The notes under the pieces: model-generated
Databases searched by the model: none
The model's input: the letters and a program-made list of their open reading frames with translations, nothing else
What the model was told of the DNA's origin: nothing
In this document: positions 12,706-21,787 of the stretch, piece by piece
Position numbering within the stretch: position 1 is the first letter of the stretch
Layout of the letters: every line of letters starts with the position of its first letter
Source: CAZMRW01 sp964568805
GTDB taxonomy: Bacteria > Pseudomonadota > Gammaproteobacteria > Methylococcales > Methylomonadaceae
Direction of reading: 5' to 3'
Assembly: GCA_964568805.1 (NCBI GenBank)
Contig: CAZMRW010000003.1
Location: 47,041 to 111,040, forward strand
Length of the DNA stretch: 64,000 bases
Program-made: the position numbers and the translations under genes

Positions 12706-13539
12706 GTGAATATGCATAAAGCTCTGCAATATCTGTTTTTTTTATTGATGATGCCGGTATTGGCCTTTGCCGACAATGATGAAAGAGAATGGAATAATGT
12801 CTTAAAAAAACAATACTTCGCGGGTAAAAGCATTACTGAATCGAACGACATGATTGAGCTGGACGCGCCCGACCGAGCCGAAGACCCCGCTTTGGTGCCG
12901 TTAAAAATTATCAGTAAAATCGGGCAATCTAATGACCGTTACATTAAAAAAATCCTGATCCTGGTCGATAAAAATCCATTCCCTTTTGTCGGCGAATTTG
13001 AATTTACCCCCAGCAGCGGTAAAGCGGATTTAGCCATGCGGATAAGAGTCAATACCTATAGCTACATACGCGCCATTGCCGAGATGAATGACGGCACGCT
13101 GTTTATGGCCAAAAAGTTTGTTAAGGCAAGCGGTGGCTGTTCAGCGCCCATCGGCTCCGATCTGGATGCGTCCATGAAACGGCTGGGAAAAATGAAATTC
13201 AGATTGGAGAAAGAAGTGAACTCTTCTGAGCCGGCGTTGGTACAGTTGTTAATCAGCCATCCCAATATTACCGGCATGCAGATGGACCAGGTCACCCGAT
13301 TTGTTAAGAAATCCCACTTTATTGAAAATATCAGGGTGTTTTTCAACGATAAGCCGGTTTTGACGGCTAAGACCGATATTGCCATCAGTTCGGATCCGAA
13401 CTTCAGGTTTTATTTTGTTCCTGAAAAAGAAGGGGTTTTAAGAGCCGAGTTTACCGATACGTCCTGTGAAAGTCCTACTGCTCGAGATGCCTGTACGAAA
13501 GGCAAAACCTATACTGAAACCTATTCGATCAAACCCTGA
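12706..13539 (+). CDS. Quinoprotein dehydrogenase-associated SoxYZ-like carrier
   Basis: The 277-residue protein has a signal peptide (YLFFLLMMPVLAFA). A SoxY-like domain ends in ASGGCSAPIGSD at about residues 141-152, and a SoxZ-like domain (MKFRLEKEVNSSEPALVQLLISHPN, then VFFNDKPVL) follows. In SoxYZ the carrier cysteine sits in a terminal GGCGG; here the equivalent GGC is internal because the two halves are fused. This fused family is known near PQQ methanol or alcohol dehydrogenases, where its role is unclear. No quinoprotein gene is adjacent. The GTG start is favoured because GGGTGA lies six bases upstream; ATG at 12712 is possible. Confidence 0.82.
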   Translation: MNMHKALQYLFFLLMMPVLAFADNDEREWNNVLKKQYFAGKSITESNDMIELDAPDRAEDPALVPLKIISKIGQSNDRYIKKILILVDKNPFPFVGEFEFTPSSGKADLAMRIRVNTYSYIRAIAEMNDGTLFMAKKFVKASGGCSAPIGSDLDASMKRLGKMKFRLEKEVNSSEPALVQLLISHPNITGMQMDQVTRFVKKSHFIENIRVFFNDKPVLTAKTDIAISSDPNFRFYFVPEKEGVLRAEFTDTSCESPTARDACTKGKTYTETYSIKP

Positions 13540-13677
13540 TAAAAAGGGTGGCATTATGCCGGCATACAGTCGTGTGTCGTTTGAACACAGCTGATGGCGG
13601 CTTACTTTCTTGTTATTACGCAGGGAGTGGCCGCTGGTGAAGTAAAATGATTTGGTGTGGGGGAATTATGTGCTTTT

Positions 13678-14100
13678 TCAATATGAATAGCTTTGGACCA
13701 ATACCGGATCTTTTTGCCAGGAATTTACTAAGGGAATGCGCCTTCGATCGGCAACCCGCCGGTTAGTATAATTGGCTGTATCGCTCGTGGCTTCGTTTCT
13801 AGGGTCCTTCTTTGCCGAGCGATTGACATATTCACGAACTGTAATGGGTTTATCTTTAAAAAGCGTACCATCAAGCCGTTTAATTAGCCGATGTGCTACT
13901 TCATTCGGAAAAACTCTGACTAAACCATGTTTTTCAATTCGATTTGAAGAAACATCCAGAATGGACAGGATTTCTATATCCTCAATGGAAATAGGTGCGG
14001 TCGATTTATCTAAAAAACAGTCATTAAACACAGGGTTTATGAAATTGGCAATTTCATATTTTTTTGTGTCGGGATGAATGTTTCTCAAGAAAATAATCAT
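13678..14100 (-). CDS. Putative RRM-fold RNA-binding protein
   Basis: The 140-residue product looks like a single RNA recognition motif followed by a basic tail. MIIFLRNIHPDTKKYEIANFI resembles the first strand and helix with RNP2. KHGLVRVFPNEVAHRLIKRLDGTLFKDKPITV resembles the RNP1 strand, second helix and last strand, although the aromatic residues of classic RNP1 are weak. The tail TNRRVADRRR is strongly basic. A role in RNA binding or cold response is a family-level inference; the gene stands alone. Confidence 0.6.
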   Translation of the reverse strand: MIIFLRNIHPDTKKYEIANFINPVFNDCFLDKSTAPISIEDIEILSILDVSSNRIEKHGLVRVFPNEVAHRLIKRLDGTLFKDKPITVREYVNRSAKKDPRNEATSDTANYTNRRVADRRRIPLVNSWQKDPVLVQSYSY

Positions 14101-14607
14101 ACAAAAGGTTAAAACAGTTCAAGGGTTATTTAAATTTGTTAACGGCATCATAACGTGGTCACGCATAAAAATTATATAAAAATTAATTAAAAACAGCTCA
14201 AATTTTAGTAACTAAATATCATGATTTTGATATTGTGTCAATAGCGACTGCTTGGCTCTTGTGTGTGTTAAAATAATCAGCCTTTATGTTAGGCTAATGT
14301 CGATGATATATCAAATAAGAGTGGCATCACTGGAAGGGCTTGCGAAGTATTATCGCCGTCACAGCTGCCAGAGAAACGGTGGTCTGGTGGCCGAGGAAAC
14401 GCAATGTTTTAACGGTCGCCTTGATGTTCGTGATCCGGCTGGCTTGGTCGTTTGGTGTTAGCAGTGAGCACAATCTTTAACTGGATTCTTGCTTAGGGCT
14501 GTCGGCTTAGCGGATGTGTGGTTCGCCAGGGTAAAATTGCAACTTCAGTTTCAAATCCATTAAAAACACGTTGAATATCTTTTCAATCATGGCGAGGGAT
14601 ATAAAAT
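14101..14607. other. Intergenic region with no clear gene
   Basis: This 507-bp stretch is very AT-rich at 14101-14230 and less so afterwards. A 69-codon frame at 14252-14461 has no ribosome site and no recognisable domain, and I do not call it. A small AGCCT/AGGCT inverted repeat lies around 14279-14295. A promoter for the small membrane protein that follows could lie here. Confidence 0.5.
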
Positions 14608-14769
14608 ATGTTGGGTGAATATGGGGCGCTGTTAAATTCAAACGGACTGGTAGCTTTTCTGGCCCGTCTTCCGTCTGCCATAATAAATTTTTTACATACC
14701 AGTGATGGGCAGTTATCGGCAGCCGTGCTGGTGGTAGTCCTGCTAATGCTTTTTCTCCGGAAAAATTGA
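14608..14769 (+). CDS. Possible small single-span membrane protein (53 aa)
   Basis: The frame begins at an ATG preceded by GAGGGATATAAAAT. It encodes MLGEYGALLNSNGLVAFLAR, a short amphipathic stretch, then a hydrophobic segment AAVLVVVLLMLFL ending in RKN. That is a plausible C-terminal transmembrane helix with a positive end. No family is recognised. A 91-codon antisense frame covers the same DNA, and the coding case rests only on the ribosome site and the hydrophobic segment. Confidence 0.35.
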   Translation: MLGEYGALLNSNGLVAFLARLPSAIINFLHTSDGQLSAAVLVVVLLMLFLRKN

Positions 14770-15268
14770 AATATAGATTCAATGGTATTTTTCGCTGATT
14801 TTGAGTCTGAACAGGTCCGCTTTTGTTTTTTTATTCATTCTATAAGTCAGTCCCCAGGCGGCAGCGAGTTTCTTTATGTCCTGCGAGAGCGATACGAGAT
14901 ACCCTGCAACATTGCAAATGCTGCATTTATTGTTGAAACTGGAATTTGGCATCCTGCTATGACATACGCCGGTATTGTATTGAAATTGCGGATTATTTTT
15001 CCGCCATTTGAGAGGTGCTGTCGATTTTTAGCGTCGCTACTTGATTGAGGCAGACAGCTAGCTTCGCTTTTAATTTTGGGTCAAATCATTCAGTTACCAG
15101 AGAATTCTAGCGCAGAACGGTATGATGAGTTAAAATTGCCTAGTTTATTTGTGTTTATTTTGTGAAAATTATTGCGTAAAGGACATGTGCAGTCCATGGC
15201 ATGCCTGGAAATTCCGCAATGATATAACGCATTCAAGAGTTTATAATTACTTACGAAGAGGCTGCTCC
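14770..15268. other. Region upstream of the cytochrome oxidase operon
   Basis: About 500 bp without a convincing gene. An 88-codon frame at 14782-15048 has Cys-rich, unordered composition and no ribosome site. The frame of coxB itself stays open from 15149, but the sequence upstream of 15269 does not look like protein. The cox promoter is expected here. Confidence 0.5.
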
Positions 15269-16756
15269 GTGAACAAAACCAAGCAACTATTCGCAGGCCT
15301 TATCATATTGGCGTTAGGCCAAGGATCTGCGCGGGCGGAATATACGCTCAATTTAATGAAAGGGGTTACAAAAGTCAGTAATGACATTTATGACCTGCAT
15401 ATGCTGATTCTATGGATTTGCGTCATCATAGGCATCGGTGTATTCGGCACGATGTTCTATTCAATTATTCATCATCGTAAGGATAAAGGGCATAAGGCCG
15501 AGCAATTTCATGAGCACACCACCGTTGAAATTATCTGGACCATCATCCCGACCGTGATTCTGATCAGCATGGCCATTCCCGCAACCAAAACCATGCTGGA
15601 ACTGGATGATGTGCAGGACTCCGATATGTCCATCAAAGTGACCGGTTGGCAATGGAAATGGGAATATGATTATCTTGATAATGGCATTCATTTTTTCAGC
15701 AGTCTCGATGAAGCCAGTAACAAGGCCCGGCAGGTCGGTTCAGGGATAGATCCCCGCTCAGTGCCTCATTATCTGCTGAATGTCGATCATCCGTTAGTCA
15801 TACCCACCAAAAAGAAAATTCGCTTTGTTTTTACAGCAGCGGATGTCATCCATTCCTGGTGGGTTCCAGATCTGGGCTGGAAGAAGGACGCCAATCCCGG
15901 TTTTATTAATGAAGCGTGGACAATGGTCGAAAAGTCCGGAACTTATCGCGGACAGTGTACCGAGTTGTGCGGGAAGGATCACGGTTTTATGCCAATTGTA
16001 GTGGTCGCGATGGATCAGCCTGACTACGATGCCTGGGTGGCAAAGACTCAGGATGAAGCCAAGAAGGGACCTGATTTAAGTGATCGCGGCCACGATGAAC
16101 TGGTTAGTAAAGGTGCGGCGATTTATGAGAAAAACTGCGCCACTTGCCATTTGCCCGGCGGCGAAGGCGTTCCTGGCGCATTCCCTGCTCTCAAAGGCAG
16201 TGCGATCGTGAAGGGTGATATTAAAACTCAGACTGACATCGTGCTGAATGGCAAAAATGCAATGCCGGCCTTCGGCAAAATGCTGAAAGCAGACGAATTG
16301 GCCGAGGTCATCACTTATACCCGAAATGCACTGGGTAACAAGGTGGGTGATGAAATTCAGCCAAAAGCCATCCAGGATCTGTTGCCGGAAGGCTCGGCGC
16401 CGGCTGCTGAATCTGTCTCGCCGCAACCCAAAGCACAGGCGGCTGCCGTCGACATGTCGAAAGACGAATTGATTGCCAGGGGTAAGGAGGTTTACGAAAG
16501 TAATTGCGCTTCCTGTCACCAGGCCGATGGTCAGGGCATGCCTCCTACGTTCCCGGCTTTGAGTGGAAGTTCCGTCGTGACAGGCGATATTAAGGCGCAG
16601 GTGAGTTTGATGCTGAACGGCAAGGGCATGATGCCGGCTTTCGGCAAAACCTTGAGTGCAACAGATTTTGCGGCAGTCGTGACCTATACCCGAAACGGTC
16701 TGGGTAATTCAGTGAATGACGCGATCCAGCCTTCAGAAATCGAGGCCATGCAATAG
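15269..16756 (+). CDS. coxB: Cytochrome c oxidase subunit II with two C-terminal cytochrome c domains
   Basis: The 495-residue subunit II accepts electrons and passes them through the CuA centre to subunit I. A signal peptide ending GSARA, two transmembrane helices and the cupredoxin domain with CuA ligands CTELCGKDHGFM are visible. Two class I cytochrome c domains follow, with CxxCH motifs encoded at 16135-16149 and 16505-16519. They are clearly a tandem duplication (both share MPAFGK and VxTYTRNxLGN). This makes it a di-haem caa3-like subunit II. I chose the GTG at 15269 because it follows AGAGG and gives a clean signal peptide; the frame is open from 15149. Confidence 0.95.
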   Translation: MNKTKQLFAGLIILALGQGSARAEYTLNLMKGVTKVSNDIYDLHMLILWICVIIGIGVFGTMFYSIIHHRKDKGHKAEQFHEHTTVEIIWTIIPTVILISMAIPATKTMLELDDVQDSDMSIKVTGWQWKWEYDYLDNGIHFFSSLDEASNKARQVGSGIDPRSVPHYLLNVDHPLVIPTKKKIRFVFTAADVIHSWWVPDLGWKKDANPGFINEAWTMVEKSGTYRGQCTELCGKDHGFMPIVVVAMDQPDYDAWVAKTQDEAKKGPDLSDRGHDELVSKGAAIYEKNCATCHLPGGEGVPGAFPALKGSAIVKGDIKTQTDIVLNGKNAMPAFGKMLKADELAEVITYTRNALGNKVGDEIQPKAIQDLLPEGSAPAAESVSPQPKAQAAAVDMSKDELIARGKEVYESNCASCHQADGQGMPPTFPALSGSSVVTGDIKAQVSLMLNGKGMMPAFGKTLSATDFAAVVTYTRNGLGNSVNDAIQPSEIEAMQ

Positions 16757-16841
16757 GCGACGGCCTGCTGCACAGAAGATGGTTAAGGCATTTGCTCTGT
16801 TATCTATGCAATCACTTTTAAATATTTTTGAGGTATAAACT

Positions 16842-18449
16842 ATGTCCGCTGTAATAGCACAACATGATGATCACCACGATCATGGTCCGGCCAAGGGCCT
16901 TTTAAGATGGGTCATCACCACCAACCATAAGGATATCGGCACTTTATATCTGGTGTTTGCGCTGGTGATGTTTTTTGTTGGCGGTGCGATGGCGATGATC
17001 ATTCGTGCCGAATTGTTCGAACCGGGCATGCAGTTTGTCAAGCCGCAGTTCTTTAATTCCATGACGACGATGCACGCCCTGGTCATGGTGTTTGGGGCGG
17101 TTATGCCTGCTTTTGTTGGCTTGGCCAACTGGATGATTCCATTAATGATTGGTGCGCCGGATATGGCGTTGCCGCGCATGAACAACATGAGCTTCTGGAT
17201 GTTGGTGGCCGGCGTGACCTTGCTGGCCAGCACGCTGGTCATGGAAGGGGGTGCGCCTGCCGCCGGCTGGACATTGTATCCGCCGCTGGTTTTGCAAACC
17301 GGCGCAGCCTTGCCTTTTGCGATTTTCTCGGTGCATTTGCTGGGTATCTCATCAATCATGGGCGCCATTAACATCATTGCAACGATTTTTAATATGCGCG
17401 CGCCTGCGATGACATTAATGAAAATGCCGTTGTTCGTCTGGACCTGGTTGATTACCGCATTTTTGTTGATCGCCATCATGCCGGTTTTTGCCGGTGCGGT
17501 CACCATGTTGTTGACCGACCGCTTTTTCAATACCAGTTTTTTCGATGCGGCCGGCGGCGGCGACCCCGTTTTATATCAACATATTTTCTGGTTTTTCGGT
17601 CATCCGGAAGTCTACGTGATGATTTTACCGACTTTTGGCGTGGCCTCTACCATTATTCCGGTTTTTGCCCGCAAACCGTTGTTCGGCTATAGCTCAATGG
17701 TTTATGCAACAGCTGCGATTGCTTTTCTGTCATTTATCGTATGGGCTCATCACATGTTCCTGGTCGGCATGCCGGTGGCGGGCGAGTTGTACTTCATGTA
17801 TGCAACCATGCTGATTGCGATTCCTACCGGCGTCAAAGTGTTTAACTGGACGGCGACGATGTGGAAGGGATCGATGACTTTCGAAACGCCGATGCTGTTT
17901 TCGATTGCCTTCGTCGTGCTGTTTACCATGGGCGGATTTACCGGTTTGATGATGGCTGTTGCGCCAGCCGACTTTCAGTACCACGATACTTATTTTATCG
18001 TTGCCCATTTTCATTATACGCTGGTTCCTGCATCCATCTTCATCCTGATGGCGGCCGGTTATTACTGGCTGCCGAAATGGACCGGCCATATGTACAACGA
18101 AAAAATCGGCAAACTGCATTTCTGGTTGTCCGCAATCTCGGTCAATATTCTGTTTTTCCCGCAGCATTTTTTGGGCTTGGCGGGGATGCCTCGGAGAATT
18201 CCCGATTATGCAGTTCAGTTTGCTGACTGGAACATGATATCGAGCATTGGCGGATTTATCTTCGGCATCAGTCAATTGTTGTTCCTGTATATCGTGATCG
18301 ACACGATCAAGGGCGGCACCGGTGAAAAAGTAACTGACGAAGTGTGGGAGGATGCCAGTAAACATGGATTGGAGTGGACACTACCATCGCCACCTCCTTA
18401 TCATACCTTTACTACGCCGCCGGCTTCTGTCCCGTCAGAACACCTTTAA
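16842..18449 (+). CDS. coxA: Cytochrome c oxidase subunit I
   Basis: The 535-residue, 12-helix core subunit holds haem a and the haem a3-CuB site and pumps protons. Haem and CuB ligands are in MTTMHALVMVFGAVMP, FWFFGHPEVYVMILPTFG, the histidine pair of IVWAHHMF, and DTYFIVAHFHYTL. The N-terminus HDDHHDHGP is histidine-rich. It is followed by a small assembly peptide gene and ctaG, as in many aa3-type operons. Confidence 0.98.
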   Translation: MSAVIAQHDDHHDHGPAKGLLRWVITTNHKDIGTLYLVFALVMFFVGGAMAMIIRAELFEPGMQFVKPQFFNSMTTMHALVMVFGAVMPAFVGLANWMIPLMIGAPDMALPRMNNMSFWMLVAGVTLLASTLVMEGGAPAAGWTLYPPLVLQTGAALPFAIFSVHLLGISSIMGAINIIATIFNMRAPAMTLMKMPLFVWTWLITAFLLIAIMPVFAGAVTMLLTDRFFNTSFFDAAGGGDPVLYQHIFWFFGHPEVYVMILPTFGVASTIIPVFARKPLFGYSSMVYATAAIAFLSFIVWAHHMFLVGMPVAGELYFMYATMLIAIPTGVKVFNWTATMWKGSMTFETPMLFSIAFVVLFTMGGFTGLMMAVAPADFQYHDTYFIVAHFHYTLVPASIFILMAAGYYWLPKWTGHMYNEKIGKLHFWLSAISVNILFFPQHFLGLAGMPRRIPDYAVQFADWNMISSIGGFIFGISQLLFLYIVIDTIKGGTGEKVTDEVWEDASKHGLEWTLPSPPPYHTFTTPPASVPSEHL

Positions 18450-18532
18450 ATAGTGCATAATTGGCAGTATAAATAATATACAATAAACCAAAAGATACGT
18501 TATCAAACTCTGGTAACGTATCGGGTGAGATA

Positions 18533-18631
18533 ATGGAAATAAAAAAGAAAAACATATTGACGGCATTGGCTTTGGTCGTGATTGCGGTCATTATTTATGT
18601 TTTTGCAGTGATCAAAGCGTTGTCTCAATGA
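18533..18631 (+). CDS. Small cytochrome oxidase assembly-type membrane peptide (32 aa)
   Basis: The peptide MEIKKKNILTALALVVIAVI continues into one membrane helix ending IKALSQ. It sits between coxA and ctaG, the usual place of a poorly conserved single-span oxidase assembly peptide in proteobacteria. GGTGAG precedes the ATG. The stop overlaps the ctaG start as ATGA, which implies translational coupling. Confidence 0.75.
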   Translation: MEIKKKNILTALALVVIAVIIYVFAVIKALSQ

Positions 18632-19173
18632 CTAACGAGATAATGGATAAGAATACCAGGCTTATTCGCACCTTATTATTGGTTGTCCTGGCGATGTTCG
18701 GCTTCGGTTATGCGCTGGTTCCGCTTTATGATGTTTTGTGCGAAGTGACAGGTCTCAATGGCAAAGTCGAATCGGCAGCTGCTAAAGAATCCGGCTATCA
18801 GGTCGATACTGACAGGGAGATAACGGTAGAATTCATGACTTCGCTGAATGAGCAAGCGCCGATGGTGTTCCGTGCAGAAACAAAAAAAATTAAAATTCAT
18901 CCCGGCGCTTACCATACGGTGAATTTTTATGCTGAGAACAGGACAGATAAAGCAATGGTGGCCCAAGCCATTCCAAGTATTTCACCTGGACAGGCGGCTG
19001 AATATTTTGAAAAGACAGAGTGCTTTTGTTTTACGGAACAAAAATTCAAACCCCGAGAAGCCAAGACAATGCCTGTGCGTTTTGTAGTCAAACCGGAGTT
19101 ACCAGAAAAATATAAAACAATTACACTTGCATACACATTTTTTGATAATACTGAAAAATCAGTAAAGAAATAG
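18628..19173 (+). CDS. ctaG: Cytochrome c oxidase assembly protein CtaG/Cox11
   Basis: The 181-residue copper chaperone is anchored by one N-terminal helix (TLLLVVLAMFGFGYALVPLYDVLCEVTG) and delivers copper to CuB of subunit I. The periplasmic domain holds the copper-binding cysteine pair KTECFCFTEQKF, the hallmark of Cox11. Length is standard. Its start overlaps the stop of the 32-residue peptide gene. Confidence 0.95.
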   Translation: MTNEIMDKNTRLIRTLLLVVLAMFGFGYALVPLYDVLCEVTGLNGKVESAAAKESGYQVDTDREITVEFMTSLNEQAPMVFRAETKKIKIHPGAYHTVNFYAENRTDKAMVAQAIPSISPGQAAEYFEKTECFCFTEQKFKPREAKTMPVRFVVKPELPEKYKTITLAYTFFDNTEKSVKK

Positions 19174-19184
19174 AGAGAACGCAT

Positions 19185-20051
19185 ATGTCTACAACTAACG
19201 CTTATTACATTCCGCATAAAGCGACCTGGCCTGTCATTGGCACTGCCGGTCTGATGTTGATGCTGGCCGGATTCGCCAATTTTTTGAATGGTTCTTCCGC
19301 GGGTTCGTATTTCATGATCCTGGGATTAATGGTTTTCATTCTGATGCTAACCGGCTGGTTTACGCTGCAGTCATTGGAAAGTGAAACCGGCATGTACAGT
19401 ACCCAGGTAGGCATTTCCTATCGTATGGGCATGATGTGGTTCATTTTTTCGGAAGTCATGTTTTTTGGCGTTTTCTTCGGAGCTCTTTGGTATACGCGAA
19501 ACTTATCGGTGCCCTGGCTGGGCGAGGGTGCTACCAAAGAGATGCTGCATCCCTTGTTTGATGCTGTGTGGCCTACCAACGGTCCTGATAAACTGGTCGA
19601 TGGCCAGCCCGGCGGAGAATTTGAACCAATGGGGGCCTGGGGTCTGCCTTTTCTGAATACCTTGATTTTACTAAGCAGCGGCGTAACCTGTACCTGGGCG
19701 CACCATGGTTTGTTGGCTCAAAATCGAGATCAGTTAATTAAAGGCTTGATTGCAACTGTCGTGTTGGGTTTTTTATTTGTCTCTTTTCAGGCCTACGAAT
19801 ATCATGAAGCCTATACCGAAATGGGGTTGACATTAGGCACGGGTATTTATGGCTCAACTTTCTTTATGCTAACCGGTTTTCACGGTTTTCATGTATGCGT
19901 CGGCGCCATCATTTTAAGCGTCGTCCTGTTCCGGAGCTGGAGAGGGCACTTTAAACCGGAAAACCATTTTGCTTTTGAAGCCGCTGCCTGGTATTGGCAC
20001 TTTGTTGACGTGGTGTGGTTAGGTTTGTTTATCTTTGTTTATATAATGTAA
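19185..20051 (+). CDS. coxC: Cytochrome c oxidase subunit III
   Basis: The 288-residue integral membrane subunit has seven helices typical of CoxC. Conserved stretches include MGMMWFIFSEVMFFGVFFGALWYTR, the region TCTWAHHGL, FQAYEYHEAYTEMG, and the C-terminal AAAWYWHFVDVVWLGLFIFVYI. It ends the core cox operon and is followed by a strong terminator. Confidence 0.97.
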   Translation: MSTTNAYYIPHKATWPVIGTAGLMLMLAGFANFLNGSSAGSYFMILGLMVFILMLTGWFTLQSLESETGMYSTQVGISYRMGMMWFIFSEVMFFGVFFGALWYTRNLSVPWLGEGATKEMLHPLFDAVWPTNGPDKLVDGQPGGEFEPMGAWGLPFLNTLILLSSGVTCTWAHHGLLAQNRDQLIKGLIATVVLGFLFVSFQAYEYHEAYTEMGLTLGTGIYGSTFFMLTGFHGFHVCVGAIILSVVLFRSWRGHFKPENHFAFEAAAWYWHFVDVVWLGLFIFVYIM

Positions 20052-20071
20052 ATCCACGAGTAAATCTTTGT

Positions 20072-20106
20072 AAAAGCGCTGCCTTAACGGCAGCGCTTTT
20101 TTTTTG
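20072..20106 (+). terminator. Rho-independent terminator after coxC
   Basis: A perfect 12-base stem (AAAAGCGCTGCC with GGCAGCGCTTTT) closes a five-base loop and runs into nine or more T residues. The shorter T-run on the opposite strand may also serve the convergent DUF2909 gene. Confidence 0.9.
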
Positions 20107-20114
20107 TCAGGGTT

Positions 20115-20375
20115 TTAACGAGGCAGGGAGGTTGATTGCGCCGGTTTTTGCTGGTTCATTCTGGAACCGATTCCATGCGGTTTAAAAATGCCGGTTGCGA
20201 TTGCAATAAAAATGAAAACAAACAGAAGAAGCGAAAGAGTAATGCGAATAGTCAGCGCTTTAGCAGTTTTTTCGGATTGTTCCTGATTTTTATGTTTAAC
20301 TAGATGAAATAATGCTGACCCGAGACTGATAATGATCAGGATAAATGCAATGATAATGATACTTTGTATAATCAT
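20115..20375 (-). CDS. DUF2909-type twin-helix membrane protein
   Basis: The 86-residue protein has two predicted membrane helices (MIIQSIIIIAFILIIISLGS and a second hydrophobic segment at about 47-63), with a charged loop HLVKHKNQEQSEKTAK between. A short membrane protein of this kind (DUF2909) is regularly found inside cox operons near SURF1, so a role in oxidase biogenesis is inferred. Here it is on the strand opposite to the cox genes. Confidence 0.75.
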   Translation of the reverse strand: MIIQSIIIIAFILIIISLGSALFHLVKHKNQEQSEKTAKALTIRITLSLLLFVFIFIAIATGIFKPHGIGSRMNQQKPAQSTSLPR

Positions 20376-20467
20376 GGAGTTGCCAGCACATTGAAATTTA
20401 ATTTTTATATTCTCTGTTATTCGCGATGAAATGCCAATAGGCGTAATATAAAAGTAGGGGTTTAAAA

Positions 20468-21181
20468 TTGCCTTACCGAATGAAATTAGAAAAAATTCCT
20501 ACCATAGCTTATCTCTGTTTGTTGCCGGTTTTACTGGCGTTAGGGTTCTGGCAATTAGATCGAGCGGAAGAAAAACAAGCTTTGATTGATTTGCAAAAAC
20601 AAGGCATGGCTGCTGAAGCCATAAAACTGTCTGCTGCAACCGAAGACAATATCGACGCACTGAAGTTTCACAAGATTGTTGCCACAGGGAGCTATGATAC
20701 GGCCCATCAATTTTTAATTGATAATCAAATCAGTCACGGCAAAGCCGGTTATTTTGTCTTGACGCCCTTCAAGCTGGACGGGAGCGACAAGGCTGTGCTG
20801 GTTAACCGGGGCTGGTTGCCGCTTGGCCCTGACCGGTCGACATTGCCTGATGTCCGGATCAATGCGCAGCAGACAACGGTCCGCGGGCGGATCAATAGTT
20901 TTCCCAGCGTCGGCATTAAATTACCCGGCGCGGATAAGCCTGCTCCGGGTTGGCCGTCGAGAGTGCAGGTCGTGTACAGCCAACGTTTGGCCGAAATCCT
21001 GAAGTATCCGATATTCCCGTTTATGGTCGAACTCGATGAAAACTTGCCGGAGGGCTATAAACGAGAATGGCGCGATACCGCAGTCATGCCTCCCCAGCAA
21101 CATTTGGCTTATGCAACCCAGTGGTTTGGGTTGGCTTTTGCATTAACGATGCTATTTATTTGGTACAGCCGTTTAAAGTGA
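20468..21181 (+). CDS. SURF1 family oxidase assembly protein
   Basis: The 237-residue protein has the SURF1 layout: an N-terminal helix with GFWQLDRAEEKQAL, a periplasmic domain with DNQISHGKAGYFVLTPF and VLVNRGWLP, and a C-terminal helix with HLAYATQWFGLAFAL. SURF1 helps insert haem A into subunit I. The start is a TTG, because GTAGGGG stands seven bases before it while the first ATG, four codons on, is too far from any ribosome site. Confidence 0.92.
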   Translation: MPYRMKLEKIPTIAYLCLLPVLLALGFWQLDRAEEKQALIDLQKQGMAAEAIKLSAATEDNIDALKFHKIVATGSYDTAHQFLIDNQISHGKAGYFVLTPFKLDGSDKAVLVNRGWLPLGPDRSTLPDVRINAQQTTVRGRINSFPSVGIKLPGADKPAPGWPSRVQVVYSQRLAEILKYPIFPFMVELDENLPEGYKREWRDTAVMPPQQHLAYATQWFGLAFALTMLFIWYSRLK

Positions 21182-21182
21182 G

Positions 21183-21779
21183 ATGACAAATCAACAAAAA
21201 AAAAATCGCATAATCATTCTGGCACTGTTCGGAATGACCATTATTCCTTTCCTCATCGCCTATGGTTTGAAAGAAAATCCTTCTTTGGTCAAAGGCAGGA
21301 CAAATTACGGCCAGCTAATCATTCCGCCGGTGACCACCGAGCGTAGCGAGTTAACCGGCTTCGACCGGTTTTCGTCCGATAACATTGAAGAGCTTAAGGG
21401 GCGCTGGCTGATCGTCAATGTGATTCCGACCAAGGAGTGCAATGAAATTTGTCTCGATGCTATTCATAAGACCCGGCAATTACAATTAATGATGAACAAG
21501 GATTTAATCCGTACGCGCCGAATCGTTCTTTTATTAGGAGACACCGTGCCTGATATTGCAAACCGCTGGTGGCAGGACGATAAAGTATTATTGAGAATGA
21601 AACCCAGTAGCACTTTTGTAAAAAAAATAGCTGATATTAGAGCAGGTAAGATTCCTGACGGCCTGCTGTTTTTAATGGACCCTCTTGGCAATTTAATGAT
21701 GCAGTACGAGCCTGGATTCGATCCCTACAAGGTTAAAAGCGACCTGACTCATCTGCTGAAATTTTCACAAATCGGTTAG
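21183..21779 (+). CDS. Sco-like thioredoxin-fold membrane protein
   Basis: The 198-residue protein has one N-terminal helix (RIIILALFGMTIIPFLIAYG) and a periplasmic domain with a Sco/thioredoxin-like core. WLIVNVIPTKECNEIC holds a CxxxC pair in the position of the copper-binding cysteines of Sco1, and GLLFLMDPLGNLMMQYEPGFDP matches the end of that fold. It sits between SURF1 and CtaA as an oxidase assembly factor. It diverges from true Sco1, so copper delivery is a family-level inference. Confidence 0.75.
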   Translation: MTNQQKKNRIIILALFGMTIIPFLIAYGLKENPSLVKGRTNYGQLIIPPVTTERSELTGFDRFSSDNIEELKGRWLIVNVIPTKECNEICLDAIHKTRQLQLMMNKDLIRTRRIVLLLGDTVPDIANRWWQDDKVLLRMKPSSTFVKKIADIRAGKIPDGLLFLMDPLGNLMMQYEPGFDPYKVKSDLTHLLKFSQIG

Positions 21780-21787
21780 CGAATATC

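Noticed and set aside
14252..14461. 69-codon frame in the gap before the cox operon
   Set aside because: No ribosome site; composition does not look like protein.
14782..15048. 88-codon frame upstream of coxB
   Set aside because: Overlaps the expected promoter region, has no ribosome site and no recognisable features.
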